A DNA stretch of 64,000 nt from Labrys sedimenti (GCF_034424805.1 NZ_JAXOUF010000005.1:304590-368589), one strand, 5' to 3'. Shown: positions 44,650 to 53,703, numbered from the stretch's first letter. Notes: generated by a model not told the origin, from the sequence alone. Numbers and translations are program-made.

Positions 44650-45761
44650 CAGTCCCTCAACACCCGGGCTGTGCCTTCGGCGAAGGTGACGCCAGCGCGC
44701 TGGCCAGGCTCGAAGGCCTGTCCTGGGCTGCTCGCGGCTCCAGCCCCAGTATTCTGCCGGCGCACGGTGAAGCGGGGGCCGTGATCGAGCCGTAGGTGAA
44801 AATGCGTATCGGTGCCGAGATAGACGACGTTCTCCACCGTTCCGGCCAGGAGGGCACCTTCGGCGGCGGTGAGCTGGGCATGTTCGGGGCGCACCACCAG
44901 CCAGGTCTTGTCGGCGGGCTGGTGCCCGTCGCTGAGACCGGCCGTGATTTCGCGGCCCGAGGGCAGCTTGACGCGGGCCTGGACGCCGTCGCGGCCGAGG
45001 AAATCGGTCTCGATGAAATTGGTCTCGCCGATGAACTCGGCGACGAAGCGTTCGGCCGGCGTGTCGTAGATGTCGCGCGGGCCGCCCACCTGCAGGATCC
45101 GCCCCGCCGACATCACGGCGATGCGGTCCGACATGGCCAGGGCCTCTTCCTGGTCATGGGTGACGAAGATGAAGGTGATGCCGGTCTCGTGCTGCAGGCG
45201 CTTCAATTCAAGCTGCATTTCCTTGCGCAGCTTGTAGTCGAGGGCCGACAGCGGCTCGTCGAGCAGCAACACCTTGGGTTGGGGCGCCAGGGCACGGGCG
45301 AGGGCGACGCGCTGCTGCTGGCCGCCCGAGATCTGGCTGGTCTTGCGATCGGCCAGATGCTCCATGCGCACCAGACGCAGCATCTGGGCGACCCGCGTGC
45401 CGATCTCGGCCTTGGGTTTGCCCAGCATCTCCAGGCCGAAGCCGATATTCTCGGCCACCGACATGTGCGGGAACAGGGCATAGCTCTGGAACACCGTGTT
45501 GACAGGCCGCTTGAAGGGCGGCAGGCCGGCAATGTCCTCGCCATAGAGCTGGATCTGCCCGGACGTAGGGAAATCGAACCCCGCGATCAGGCGCAGCAGC
45601 GTGGTCTTGCCGCAGCCCGACGGCCCAAGCAGGGTGAAGAACTCATTCTGGCGAATGGAAACGTTCACCGTATCCAGAGCGACGAAGGCATTGTCGCCAG
45701 CGCCGAAAACCTTCCGCACATCGCGAACTTCGATTGAATTGACAACCGTTCCGTCCGGCAC
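44649..45761 (-). CDS. polyamine-type ABC transporter ATP-binding protein (PotA/PotG family)
   Basis: 370 residues. The GTG at 45761 is preferred because GAGGGG lies 6 bases upstream; a TTG at 45767 is the alternative. Walker A is LLGPSGCGKTTLLRLIAG, the signature is SGGQQQRVALARALA, Walker B is LLLDEPLSALD and the switch is FVTHDQEEAL. The C-terminal ~120 residues form the TOBE regulatory domain (GAPRDIYDTP-like VGGPRDIYDTPAERFVAEFIGETNF). It powers import of the ligand delivered by the 41796-42830 protein. It is the first gene of the operon, divergent from maf. Confidence 0.95.
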   Translation of the reverse strand: MPDGTVVNSIEVRDVRKVFGAGDNAFVALDTVNVSIRQNEFFTLLGPSGCGKTTLLRLIAGFDFPTSGQIQLYGEDIAGLPPFKRPVNTVFQSYALFPHMSVAENIGFGLEMLGKPKAEIGTRVAQMLRLVRMEHLADRKTSQISGGQQQRVALARALAPQPKVLLLDEPLSALDYKLRKEMQLELKRLQHETGITFIFVTHDQEEALAMSDRIAVMSAGRILQVGGPRDIYDTPAERFVAEFIGETNFIETDFLGRDGVQARVKLPSGREITAGLSDGHQPADKTWLVVRPEHAQLTAAEGALLAGTVENVVYLGTDTHFHLRLDHGPRFTVRRQNTGAGAASSPGQAFEPGQRAGVTFAEGTARVLRD

Positions 45762-45825
45762 GCACAACCCCTCATCTGCCTGGGCTTACAGCCAGGCTCG
45801 TCTCGGTTCATTTTTCTTGGCTTTT

Positions 45826-45845
45826 GATAATGTGATCACAATATC
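45826..45845. promoter_or_regulatory. candidate operator upstream of the polyamine-type ABC operon
   Basis: TGTGATCACA (45831-45840) is a perfect 10-bp palindrome in an A+T-rich setting (GATAA ... ATATC). It resembles sites of GntR/FadR-type or CRP-like regulators. It lies 70 bases upstream of the ATPase gene start. A near copy, TGTGATCACG, occurs in the aroE-coaE spacer around 47549. Confidence 0.35.
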
Positions 45846-45991
45846 CGATAGTTTGCAACGGTCCGGCGTGCAGGATTTTTAGGCGCCCCCTGCGGCAGAA
45901 CGCGGCGGTTGCGGGGCTTTTTTGGCCGCTCCCCTACGCAAAAGCCGGGCGGACTGCTAAGGCAGGGTAGAAAAACGGGATTTTCAGACGA

Positions 45992-46633
45992 ATGAAAAAA
46001 GTTGACGGTCGGGCTGAAGGCAGGACTGGCGAAACATCGCCGCGCTTCATTCTGGCCTCCAAGTCGGCCATTCGCGACGAGATGCTCCGGGCCGCCGGGC
46101 TGGCGATCGAAGCAATCCCGGCATCGATCGACGAGCGCGGCTTCGAACGTCGATGGCAGGCGGACAATCTGGCTCCCGACCGGGTTGCCGAAGCGCTTGC
46201 CCGCGAGAAAGCCCTTGCCGTTTCCCGAGACGAGCCGGACGCGGTGGTGATCGGTGCCGATCAAACCATGGCCTTGGGCGAGCAGCGCTTTTCCAAGGTG
46301 GCAACCTTGGCGGAGGCCCGCGACAAGCTCCTCGCCTTGCGCGGACGGCAGCACGAACTGCATTCGGCCTATGCCCTGGCACGGAATGGCGAAGTCATCG
46401 CAAGCGGCGTTGCCAGCGCCCACCTGACCATGCGCGATTTCTCCGATGCCTTCCTCGACGACTACCTTGCCCGAGCGGGCGAGGCCATCCTGGGCAGCGT
46501 CGGCTGCTATCAGCTCGAGGGGCTGGGCGTGACCCTGTTCGAAGCGATCGAGGGTGACTATTTCACCATTCTCGGCCTCCCCCTGCTGCCTTTGCTCGCC
46601 GCGCTGCGCGAGCTCGGCCTTGCGCCCGCCTGA
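45992..46633 (+). CDS. maf: Maf-like nucleoside triphosphate pyrophosphatase
   Basis: 213 residues. The Maf signature begins FILASKSAIRDEMLRAAGLAIEAIPASIDE, with catalytic Asp in AVVIGADQTMALGE and Lys in FSKVATLAEARDKLLALRGRQHELHSAYAL. Members hydrolyse dTTP/UTP or 7-methyl-GTP and modified nucleotides (house-cleaning). It is the first gene of the conserved maf-aroE-coaE-dnaQ run; in relatives it usually directly follows ppsR. Confidence 0.92.
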   Translation: MKKVDGRAEGRTGETSPRFILASKSAIRDEMLRAAGLAIEAIPASIDERGFERRWQADNLAPDRVAEALAREKALAVSRDEPDAVVIGADQTMALGEQRFSKVATLAEARDKLLALRGRQHELHSAYALARNGEVIASGVASAHLTMRDFSDAFLDDYLARAGEAILGSVGCYQLEGLGVTLFEAIEGDYFTILGLPLLPLLAALRELGLAPA

Positions 46634-46651
46634 GCCCTTACAGGACCTGCC

Positions 46652-47485
46652 ATGAAACGTGCCTTCGTCGTCGGCTATCCCATCTCCCATTCACGTTCGC
46701 CGCTGATCCACGGGTTCTGGCTGAAGGAGCTCGGCATTCAGGGCAGCTATGAGCGCATCGCCGTGGAGCCCACGGCCTTCGAGACCTTTATCGCGACCCT
46801 GGTCGAGCAGGGTTTTGCCGGCGGGAACGTCACCGTACCGCACAAGGAAGCAGCGTTCCGCCTTGCCAGCGTGGACGATCCTGTCGCGCGCGATCTCGAA
46901 GCGGTCAACACGCTCTGGTACGAAAATGGCGTGCTGAAAGGCATGAATACCGATGTCGCCGGCTTCCTTGCCAATCTCGACCAGGAGGCTCCGGGCTGGA
47001 GCGACGGGATGAAGCAGGCCGTCGTGCTGGGGGCTGGCGGCGCTTCTCGGGCCATTCTCTACGGGCTCCTGCAGCGTGGCGCCGAGCGGATCCTGCTGGT
47101 CAACCGCACGCTGGAACGGGCCGAAGCACTTGCCCGCCATTTCGGCTCGAAGGTCACGGCTTTGGCCTGGGACCAGGCCGAGACCGCCCTTGCAGGGGCC
47201 GATCTCCTGGTCAATACCACCTCGCTCGGCATGAAAGGCCAGCCGCCGCTCGATCTCGATCTCTCGCGCCTGCCGAAATCGGCACTGGTCACCGACATCG
47301 TCTATGTACCGCTGGAGACGCCGCTGCTCGCAGCAGCCCGGCAGGCCGGGCTTGCCACGGTGGACGGGCTCGGCATGCTCCTGCACCAGGCCGTTCCCGG
47401 TTTCGAGCGCTGGTTCGGCGCCAGGCCCGAGGTGACGCCGCAATTGCGGGCGCTGGTGCTGGCGGACATCGAGGCGAAAGCGTAG
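46652..47485 (+). CDS. aroE: shikimate 5-dehydrogenase
   Basis: 277 residues, NADPH-dependent reduction of 3-dehydroshikimate. The substrate-binding segment is VGYPISHSRSPLIHGFWL and the catalytic Lys lies in GGNVTVPHKEAAF. The Asp lies in MNTDVAGFL. The Rossmann motif is VVLGAGGASRAILYGLLQRG. It starts 18 bases after maf with AGGA upstream. Aromatic amino acid pathway, cytoplasm. Confidence 0.96.
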   Translation: MKRAFVVGYPISHSRSPLIHGFWLKELGIQGSYERIAVEPTAFETFIATLVEQGFAGGNVTVPHKEAAFRLASVDDPVARDLEAVNTLWYENGVLKGMNTDVAGFLANLDQEAPGWSDGMKQAVVLGAGGASRAILYGLLQRGAERILLVNRTLERAEALARHFGSKVTALAWDQAETALAGADLLVNTTSLGMKGQPPLDLDLSRLPKSALVTDIVYVPLETPLLAAARQAGLATVDGLGMLLHQAVPGFERWFGARPEVTPQLRALVLADIEAKA

Positions 47486-47592
47486 GATTTCCGGGTTTTA
47501 GGATTTCGCGGCTTGGGATTTCCTGGCGATCCCTGCTGGCGTCCCAGTGTGATCACGATGCGGGTGGGGGCGCGTGCCCCCTGGAGGCAATG

Positions 47593-48183
47593 ATGACCTT
47601 CATCCTCGGCCTGACCGGCTCGATCGGCATGGGCAAGTCGGCGACGGCAGCGATGTTCCGGGCGCGGGGCGTGCCGGTGCACGACGCCGATGCCACGGTT
47701 CATCGTCTCTATGCCGGGCCAGCCGTGGAGGCGGTGGAGGCGGCCTTTCCGGGGGTGTCGGTGGACGGGGTGATCGACCGCGCCAAGCTCGGCCGACAGG
47801 TATTCGGCAATGCCGAGGCGATGCGCACCCTCGAGACGATCGTGCATCCGCTCGTCCATGCCGCAGAACAGGATTTCCTGGCCGCTGCCCGGGCCAGAGG
47901 CGCGAATCTCGCCGTGCTCGACATTCCGCTGCTCTATGAGACGGGCGGCGAGCGGCGCTGCCGGGCCGTGGCGGTGGTCTCGGCGCCCGCCCGCATCCAG
48001 CGCGAGCGCGTGATGGCGCGTCCGGGCATGGAGGAGGAACGCTTCGCCGTGATCCTGGCCCGGCAGGTGCCGGATGTGGAAAAGCGTCGCCGCGCCCACT
48101 TCATCATCGATTCAAGCAAGGGTCTCGACTTTGCCCAGAGTCAGGTGGATGCCATAATCGCGGCCCTGTCCTCCACCGCTTGA
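47593..48183 (+). CDS. coaE: dephospho-CoA kinase
   Basis: 196 residues. It performs the last step of coenzyme A synthesis. The P-loop is GLTGSIGMGKSATA near the N-terminus, with VHDADATVHRLY and LAVLDIPLLYETG characteristic of CoaE. The second of two tandem ATGs (47593) is chosen because GGAGG is 5 bases upstream of it but only 2 from the first (47590). It is separated from aroE by 107 bases. Confidence 0.94.
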   Translation: MTFILGLTGSIGMGKSATAAMFRARGVPVHDADATVHRLYAGPAVEAVEAAFPGVSVDGVIDRAKLGRQVFGNAEAMRTLETIVHPLVHAAEQDFLAAARARGANLAVLDIPLLYETGGERRCRAVAVVSAPARIQRERVMARPGMEEERFAVILARQVPDVEKRRRAHFIIDSSKGLDFAQSQVDAIIAALSSTA

Positions 48184-48318
48184 GTCGGTGAGGTGAAAAA
48201 TGGTCATTTGCAGCGTCGCTTCGCTTGCCAAGACGAAAGTCTTGGCTAGGCTCTCTCCTCCCATTTGACTATTTTTGACCTCATCAAATTCCAAACCATA
48301 GCTGACGACGGACCCTAA

Positions 48319-49008
48319 ATGCGCGAGATCATCCTCGATACCGAAACCACCGGCCTCGATCCCAATGAAGGGCATCGGCTGGTCGAGATCGGCTGCGTGG
48401 AGATGATCGACCGCAATCCCACCGGTGCCACCTGGCACAAATATTTCAATCCCGAGCGAGACATGCCGGTGGAAGCCTTCAACGTGCATGGGCTCTCGGC
48501 CGAGTTCCTGTCCGACAAGCCGCTTTTCGCCGAACTTGCCCAGGAATTCGTCGATTTCGTCGGTGACGCCCATCTCGTCATCCACAATGCCGGCTTCGAC
48601 ATGCGATTCCTCAATGCGGAGCTGAAGCGGGTCAACCTGGCGGCCCTGGCGATGGACCGGGTGGTCGATACCCTGGCCATGGCGCGGCGCAAGCATCCCG
48701 GCGCGCGTGCCTCGCTCGACGAGCTCTGCCAGCGCTACGGCATCGACAATTCCAAACGCGTCAAGCACGGCGCCTTGCTCGACGCCGAGATCCTGGCCGA
48801 AGTCTATATCGAGCTGACCGGTGGACGTCAGACGGCGCTGAGCCTTGCTTCGGCCTCCGCCGCCATCGTCGCGCGCGGGGGCGGCGGCGCGGTCAGGCCT
48901 CGGCCCAAGCCGCTGCCCTCGCGCATCCGGCCCGAAGAACTGGCCGCCCATGAAGCGTTCATCGCCAGCCTGGGCGAGAACGCCTTGTGGAAGAAATATG
49001 CGGGGTAG
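48319..49008 (+). CDS. dnaQ: DNA polymerase III epsilon subunit, proofreading exonuclease
   Basis: 229 residues. The DEDDh exonuclease motifs are complete: ILDTETTGLDP (Asp, Glu), VIHNAGFDMRFLNAE (Asp) and RVKHGALLDAEILAEVY (His, Asp). The C-terminal segment (IRPEELAAHEAFIASLGENALWKKYAG) is the usual alpha-subunit-binding tail. It provides 3'-5' proofreading in the replicative polymerase. It ends the maf-aroE-coaE-dnaQ cluster near the origin. Confidence 0.95.
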   Translation: MREIILDTETTGLDPNEGHRLVEIGCVEMIDRNPTGATWHKYFNPERDMPVEAFNVHGLSAEFLSDKPLFAELAQEFVDFVGDAHLVIHNAGFDMRFLNAELKRVNLAALAMDRVVDTLAMARRKHPGARASLDELCQRYGIDNSKRVKHGALLDAEILAEVYIELTGGRQTALSLASASAAIVARGGGGAVRPRPKPLPSRIRPEELAAHEAFIASLGENALWKKYAG

Positions 49009-49040
49009 CGGCACCCCGGTCGGGAGATCGGCCTTTTGTC

Positions 49041-49967
49041 TCAGGCCGCACGCAACCGCCTGAACAGGCGGCCATCGATAGCCATCAAAGCCACGCCGAT
49101 CAGAGCCATCCCGACGAAATGCTTCGGTTGGAGCCTTTCTCCAAGCACGAGCGCGCCGAGCAGGATGGCACTGATCGGGATGAGGAAGGTCACGAGGGCC
49201 AGATTGGTGGCGCCTGCCGTGGTCAGGATGCGGAAATAGAGGATATAGGCGAGTGCCGTCGACAGGGCAGCCAGGCCGAGGATCGCCGTCCAGACCGGCA
49301 GGCCCGGCATGGCCAGTGTCCAGGGCCGGTCGACCAGAAGGGCTACGGGCGCCAGCATCAGGGCAGAAGCGGTGACCTGTCCGGTGGCGGTAACCATCGG
49401 CGGTACGCCGAGTATCTTGAAGCGGCGGCCAAAAATGGCAGCGAGGGCATAGGAGAGGGCAGCGCCGAGCACGGCCAACTGTGCCGCGACTTGTGAACCC
49501 AGGCCGGCGAGCACCTGCGGGCCGACCATCAGCGCCACCCCGGCAAGCCCGACGAATACACCGACAAGACGATGGCCGGTCATGCGCTCTTCTCTCGTCA
49601 GCAGATGGGCGGCGATCACAGTCCATAGCGGTGTCGTGGCGTTGAGGATGGCGGCAAGGCCCGAGGCGATCTCGGTCTGGCCCCAGACGATGAGGCAGAA
49701 GGGTGTCACGTTGTTGAGAAGGCCCATGCCGAAAAAAGCGGTCCAAAGACGGGGCTCACGCGGCAGGGAATGGCCGTAGAACGGCAAGACCGTCAGCAGG
49801 ATGAGCGCTGCCAGGCCGACGCGCAGCAGGACGATGGTGAACGGCGGCAGGGCCGTCACTGCGATGCCGGTGAAGAAGAAGGACCCGCCCCAGAGCAGCG
49901 AGAGGGCGAGCAGCAGGCCCCATTCGGCGAGGCCCATGGAGCGATTGGGCGTGACTGGTATCGTCAT
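49041..49967 (-). CDS. DMT-superfamily transporter, EamA type
   Basis: 308 residues with ten hydrophobic spans in two EamA repeats: AEWGLLLALSLLWGGSFFFTGIAVTALPPFTIVLLRVGLAALILL in the first, LAVLGAALSYALAAIFGRRF opening the second and LALVTFLIPISAILLGALVLGERLQPKHFVGMALIGVALM near the end. It is probably an inner-membrane metabolite exporter. The ATG at 49967 is used; the frame is open to 50027. It is convergent with dnaQ. The substrate is unknown. Confidence 0.9.
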   Translation of the reverse strand: MTIPVTPNRSMGLAEWGLLLALSLLWGGSFFFTGIAVTALPPFTIVLLRVGLAALILLTVLPFYGHSLPREPRLWTAFFGMGLLNNVTPFCLIVWGQTEIASGLAAILNATTPLWTVIAAHLLTREERMTGHRLVGVFVGLAGVALMVGPQVLAGLGSQVAAQLAVLGAALSYALAAIFGRRFKILGVPPMVTATGQVTASALMLAPVALLVDRPWTLAMPGLPVWTAILGLAALSTALAYILYFRILTTAGATNLALVTFLIPISAILLGALVLGERLQPKHFVGMALIGVALMAIDGRLFRRLRAA

Positions 49968-50088
49968 GGGACATGTCCACAGAGCGAGTTTTCCCGAGAT
50001 CTGCGGCACTGGTCGGGCCGATGCCACCCGCTTCCTGCGATCCCGGAAAAGATGCGTTTCGACCTGTCGCTATTTCCTGAGGTTTATA

Positions 50089-51105
50089 TCAGCCGTCTAT
50101 GGCGAACAAAGCGTAGCCCGACCCCTCGCGGCCACTGCGGCGCACCGCAAGCCGGCGACCATCGGCTGACCAGGACGCTTCCGAGGCGAGCCTCGGGACG
50201 ACCGCATTGACGAGGCGCTGGCCGGTCCCGATGTCCCAGACCTGCAGGATACCATCCGCCCCGACCGGGTGCAGGATCACGGATAGTCTGCGCCCATCCG
50301 GTGACAGCAGCAGCCAGCTGGTCGAAATCTGTTGGTTGGCAATGCCGAGATAGCGGCTCGATCTGTGGCCGTCGGCCTGTATGATTTCGATCACGCCCTT
50401 GTCTGCGCGGACCACGGCCGTGGTGCCGTCGGGCGTATTCACCGGCATGTCGCCGGAGCCGAATGCCCTGTTCCAATTCACCTGGCCCCGATCGATCTTT
50501 TCCCCCGCGATCGTCCAAGCTCCGGTGAAAAGTCGAAACCGCCGATTGTCCGGATCGAACTGGCCGAAGCCGGACCGGCTTGCGGGAATGTCGTCCATCG
50601 GCTTTTCCCAGCCGGCTTCGCTGCCCACCAGGGGCATGAGCTTGAGGGTCGCCGCCACCTGTTCAGTGGCGGCAGGGGCAGCCGCCTTGCCCGGCTGCGG
50701 TACGGCCATCGCGGCATGGCGGCCGTTCCAGGCGAGCAGAATGGCACCGTTTAGGCGGCCTTCCTCGAAACCGCCGAGCGGTGTGCGGTTGAGAACCGCG
50801 CCCGACTCTGCCGATACTTCAAGCAATGTATAGCGTTGGGGAATGGCGCCGGTTGCAGTGGCCGGCTGGGTTTCGGTCATTGCCAGGGCCAGGCGATCGC
50901 TATCGCCCTCGAAGGCCATCGCCGGATTGTTGAGGCTTTTGCCGTCGAACAGAGCCGGAAATTCATGGGCGGCGATGCAGCCGCTGCGGCGGAGCCAGAC
51001 GTCGATGAGGCCGCAGCTGTGCAGTTGCTGGCCGATGGCGTAAATGCCGCTGCCAACGAGCATGGCCGCGGCAAGGCATCCGACGATCAGTCGCCGCGTT
51101 CCCAA
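50089..51105 (-). CDS. membrane-anchored beta-propeller-like (WD40/TolB-type) protein
   Basis: 338 residues. There is an N-terminal membrane anchor or uncleaved signal (LIVGCLAAAMLVGSGIYAIG). Repeated blade-like segments then follow: LLLSPDGRRLSVILHPVGADGILQVWDIGTGQRLVNAVVPRLASEASWSADGRRLAVRR near the C-terminus is a typical WD40/TolB blade pair. The N-terminal half is less regular. No catalytic motif is seen; probably a periplasm-facing scaffold of unknown partner. It lies downstream of secB on the same strand, with a 35-bp perfect palindrome in its leader. Confidence 0.65.
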   Translation of the reverse strand: MGTRRLIVGCLAAAMLVGSGIYAIGQQLHSCGLIDVWLRRSGCIAAHEFPALFDGKSLNNPAMAFEGDSDRLALAMTETQPATATGAIPQRYTLLEVSAESGAVLNRTPLGGFEEGRLNGAILLAWNGRHAAMAVPQPGKAAAPAATEQVAATLKLMPLVGSEAGWEKPMDDIPASRSGFGQFDPDNRRFRLFTGAWTIAGEKIDRGQVNWNRAFGSGDMPVNTPDGTTAVVRADKGVIEIIQADGHRSSRYLGIANQQISTSWLLLSPDGRRLSVILHPVGADGILQVWDIGTGQRLVNAVVPRLASEASWSADGRRLAVRRSGREGSGYALFAIDG

Positions 51106-51144
51106 GCCAATTCCTCCTGCATCCGGTTCCTGCTGCTGCGGAGC

Positions 51145-51179
51145 GCGGCGCTATGATCGAAATTCGATCATAGCGCCGC
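51145..51179. promoter_or_regulatory. 35-bp perfect palindrome upstream of the beta-propeller gene
   Basis: Two 17-base arms (GCGGCGCTATGATCGAA and its exact reverse complement) flank a single A. It lies 40 bases upstream of the ATG at 51105 and 93 bases past the secB stop. There is no adjacent T-run on either strand, so it may be an operator or a Rho-independent-like hairpin of secB. Confidence 0.55.
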
Positions 51180-51271
51180 TTCGGGAATGGCGCTTGTTTC
51201 ACAAGATACCAGGCGGTGCCTCGGGTGTGCGCCGCCGGCCCTGTTCAGGAGAGCTTCGCAGTCCGCGACGA

Positions 51272-51754
51272 TCAGGCCTGGCCGACGGTCGGCTGGCTCT
51301 GGGCGAGGCGGTTGCGATAGAGCGCCACGAAATCGATCGGATCGATCATCAGGGGCGGGAAACCGCCATTGCGCGTGCAGTCGGCGATGATCTGGCGCGC
51401 GAAGGGGAAGAGCAGGCGCGGGCCTTCGATCATCACCATGGCATGGATGTTGTCTTCGGGAATGCCCGCGAGGCGGATCACCGCGCCATAGAGCAGCTCG
51501 AACTTGAACAGGGTGTTGGCGCCTTCGCCGGCGCCGCCTTCGATCGAAAGCTCGACTTCATAGTCGGGGCCGCCGAGCGGCTTGCCATTGACGTTGACGG
51601 TGAGCTGGATCTGCGGCGAGTTCTGCAAATTGCCGAGCGAACGCGGTGCGTTGGGGTTCTCGAAGGAGAGATCCTTGATGTATTGCGCCAGCACGTTGAG
51701 GGAGGGCTGGACTTCCTGCGCCTCTTCGGGGCCGTTCTGCTGTTCGTTCGCCAT
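51272..51754 (-). CDS. secB: protein-export chaperone SecB
   Basis: 160 residues. The beta-sheet core reads FSFENPNAPRSL-type YIKDLSFENPNAPRSL, then LTVNVNGKPLGGPDYEVELSIEG, then FKLELLYGAVIRLAG. PRLLFPFARQIIADCTRNGGFPPLMIDPIDFVALYRNR is the diagnostic SecB segment. It is a tetrameric cytosolic chaperone delivering unfolded precursors to SecA. The 289 bases upstream (51755-52043) show no gene. Confidence 0.96.
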   Translation of the reverse strand: MANEQQNGPEEAQEVQPSLNVLAQYIKDLSFENPNAPRSLGNLQNSPQIQLTVNVNGKPLGGPDYEVELSIEGGAGEGANTLFKFELLYGAVIRLAGIPEDNIHAMVMIEGPRLLFPFARQIIADCTRNGGFPPLMIDPIDFVALYRNRLAQSQPTVGQA

Positions 51755-52043
51755 TTCGAGTTCCTTAGTGGGTGTGCAGCCCTTGGGCCGAAGGAAAAAG
51801 CGCTCCGGAGCGTCGTGTGGTTCGGCAAGACCGCCGAACCTGGCAACGACGCGTCAGAACAAAGGGCTAGGGCAAGGCGCGTTCCAGCTTGGAGACACCG
51901 TACTCTAGGAATCACAATTCAGCGGCAGTCCGATCGTGACAGGCCGCTGAGCCAGCGCGCGGGTACCACGCCAGGACCGTGGCGACAAGGGGAGCTTGAA
52001 CTTCCGCCCGACAGGGACTCGCCGCGCTTTGCTAATTTTCAGG

Positions 52044-52946
52044 CTATGACTGGTGCAGGGCGTCGTCGATCTCGGCCTTGGTCGGGATGGAGGACTGGGC
52101 GCCAGGCCGCGTGCAGGCCAGCGAACCGCTGGCGGCGCCGCGAGCCAGGGCAGCGTCGAAACCGAGGCCCTGGTCGAGGGCGGCGGCATAGGCGCCGGTG
52201 AAACTGTCGCCGGCGGCGGTGGTGTCGACCGGTGTCACCTTGAGGGCCGGCGCCGTGTGGCGTGCGCCCTTGCTCCAGCCGACCACGCCTTCGGCGCCCA
52301 GCGTGACGATGCCTGCGCAGCCGAAGCGCTCGCTGATCACGCGGGCGGCTTCGACAGGGTCGGTCGCCTCGATGCCGGCAGCCTTGGCGACCACCAGGGC
52401 CTCGTGCTCGTTGACGACGAGATCATCGACCAGCCGGAGAACCTCTTCGGGGAGCGGGCCGGCTGGCGCCACGTTGAAGACGACGCGGGCGCCGCGCGAC
52501 TTGGCATGCTTGATCGCCGCGAAATTTTCGGAATCGCGGATCTCGCGCTGCAGCAGCACGATATCGCCCTTGGCGAGATCGAACGTCTCGAGCTGCTCGG
52601 CGCGTGTGGCCTGGTTGGCGCCGGACGCGACGACGATGGCGTTCTCGGCCTTCTCATCCACCGTGATCAGGGCGACGCAGGTCGGCTTGTCGACCGGCAG
52701 CACCGGGGCAACATCGACGCCGGCTTCGCGCATCACCGAGAGGGCGAGATCGGCAAAGCCGTCATTGCCGCGCGAGCCGATGATGGCGGTCTTCGAGCCG
52801 GCACGTGCCGCCGACACCGCCTGGTTAGCGCCCTTGCCGCCGGGCACCATGAAATAACCTTCGCACAGCACGGTTTCGCCGGGGTGGGGGATATGGCTGA
52901 CATTGGTGACCAGGTCCACGCCAAGCGAACCGAACACGACGATCAT
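52044..52946 (-). CDS. rbsK: ribokinase-like PfkB-family sugar kinase
   Basis: 300 residues. PfkB signature 1 is MVPGGKGANQAVSAARAG and signature 2 is TPVDTTAAGDSFTGAYAAAL, carrying the catalytic Asp. The opening MIVVFGSLGVDLVTNVSHIPHPGET is ribokinase-like. It phosphorylates ribose or a related sugar with ATP. It is the last gene of a minus-strand run behind KDPGal aldolase and KDGal kinase, so its true substrate could be another pentose or sugar acid; the symbol is by resemblance. Confidence 0.85.
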   Translation of the reverse strand: MIVVFGSLGVDLVTNVSHIPHPGETVLCEGYFMVPGGKGANQAVSAARAGSKTAIIGSRGNDGFADLALSVMREAGVDVAPVLPVDKPTCVALITVDEKAENAIVVASGANQATRAEQLETFDLAKGDIVLLQREIRDSENFAAIKHAKSRGARVVFNVAPAGPLPEEVLRLVDDLVVNEHEALVVAKAAGIEATDPVEAARVISERFGCAGIVTLGAEGVVGWSKGARHTAPALKVTPVDTTAAGDSFTGAYAAALDQGLGFDAALARGAASGSLACTRPGAQSSIPTKAEIDDALHQS

Positions 52947-53022
52947 AGGGCGGTTTCCTCGATTGTTTTGGAAAGCATAATGGGAAAGGCAAGGCGCGCA
53001 ACTCGGTCTTGATGGGAAAGGT

Positions 53023-53667
53023 TCAGGCCGTGCGCTCGCCGTTGAGCGCCCGGATGGCGGCCGTGAGGGCAGCCGCGCGCTCGCCGACTTCGGCGGCGCT
53101 GCGCCCGGCGGCGTAGAGGTCCGAACCCACGCCGAAGCCGTCGACGCCGACGGCGAGATAGGGCGGAATGGTCTGGGGCGAGACGCCGCCGACCACCAGG
53201 ACCTTGGTGCTGCGCGGCAGCACGGCGCGCATGGCCTTGACAGCGGCGGGCGAGGCCATCTCGGCCGGGAACAGCTTCAACGCATCGGCTCCCGCATCCA
53301 GTGCGGCGAAGGCCTCAGTCGGTGTGAAGAAGCCAGGAAGGGCCAGCAAGCCGCGCGCCTTGCTGGCCCGGATCACCTCGACATCGGTGTTGGGCGAGAC
53401 GATCACCGTGCCGCCCGCCTCGGCGACGCCGGTGACATCCTCGACGGTGAGCACGGTACCGGCACCCACCAAAGCGCGTCCGGCGAGGCTGCGGGCGAGA
53501 AGGCCGATAGAACGAAGAGGATCGGGCGAGTTGAGCGGCACTTCCAGGATACGGATGCCGGCCGCGACGATCGCCTCGGCGATGGCTTCCACCTCATCCG
53601 GCTTGACCCCGCGCAGGATGGCGACCAGCGGCATCTCGGCCAGGGCGGAGGCGAGGGTGAGGCTCAT
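53023..53667 (-). CDS. dgoA: 2-dehydro-3-deoxy-6-phosphogalactonate aldolase
   Basis: 214 residues of the KDPG/KDPGal aldolase family. PLVAILRGVKPDEVEAIAEAIVAAGIRILEVPLNSP opens the barrel with the catalytic Glu. GAGTVLTVEDV and the Schiff-base Lys in GADALKLFPAE follow, then VVGGVSPQTIPPYLAVGVDGFGVGSDLY. The ILRGV and EVPLNSP variants favour the galactonate enzyme over KDPG aldolase. It cleaves KDPGal to pyruvate and glyceraldehyde-3-phosphate. It lies 36 bases after dgoK. Confidence 0.93.
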   Translation of the reverse strand: MSLTLASALAEMPLVAILRGVKPDEVEAIAEAIVAAGIRILEVPLNSPDPLRSIGLLARSLAGRALVGAGTVLTVEDVTGVAEAGGTVIVSPNTDVEVIRASKARGLLALPGFFTPTEAFAALDAGADALKLFPAEMASPAAVKAMRAVLPRSTKVLVVGGVSPQTIPPYLAVGVDGFGVGSDLYAAGRSAAEVGERAAALTAAIRALNGERTA

Positions 53668-53703
53668 GGTTGTGTCCTTGTTGTCGGTTCGAAGGGCTTG
53701 AGG

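Noticed and set aside
51193..51205. CTTGTTTCACAAG, parS-like at first sight near secB
   Set aside because: Lacks the central CACGTG; it is a short unrelated inverted repeat.
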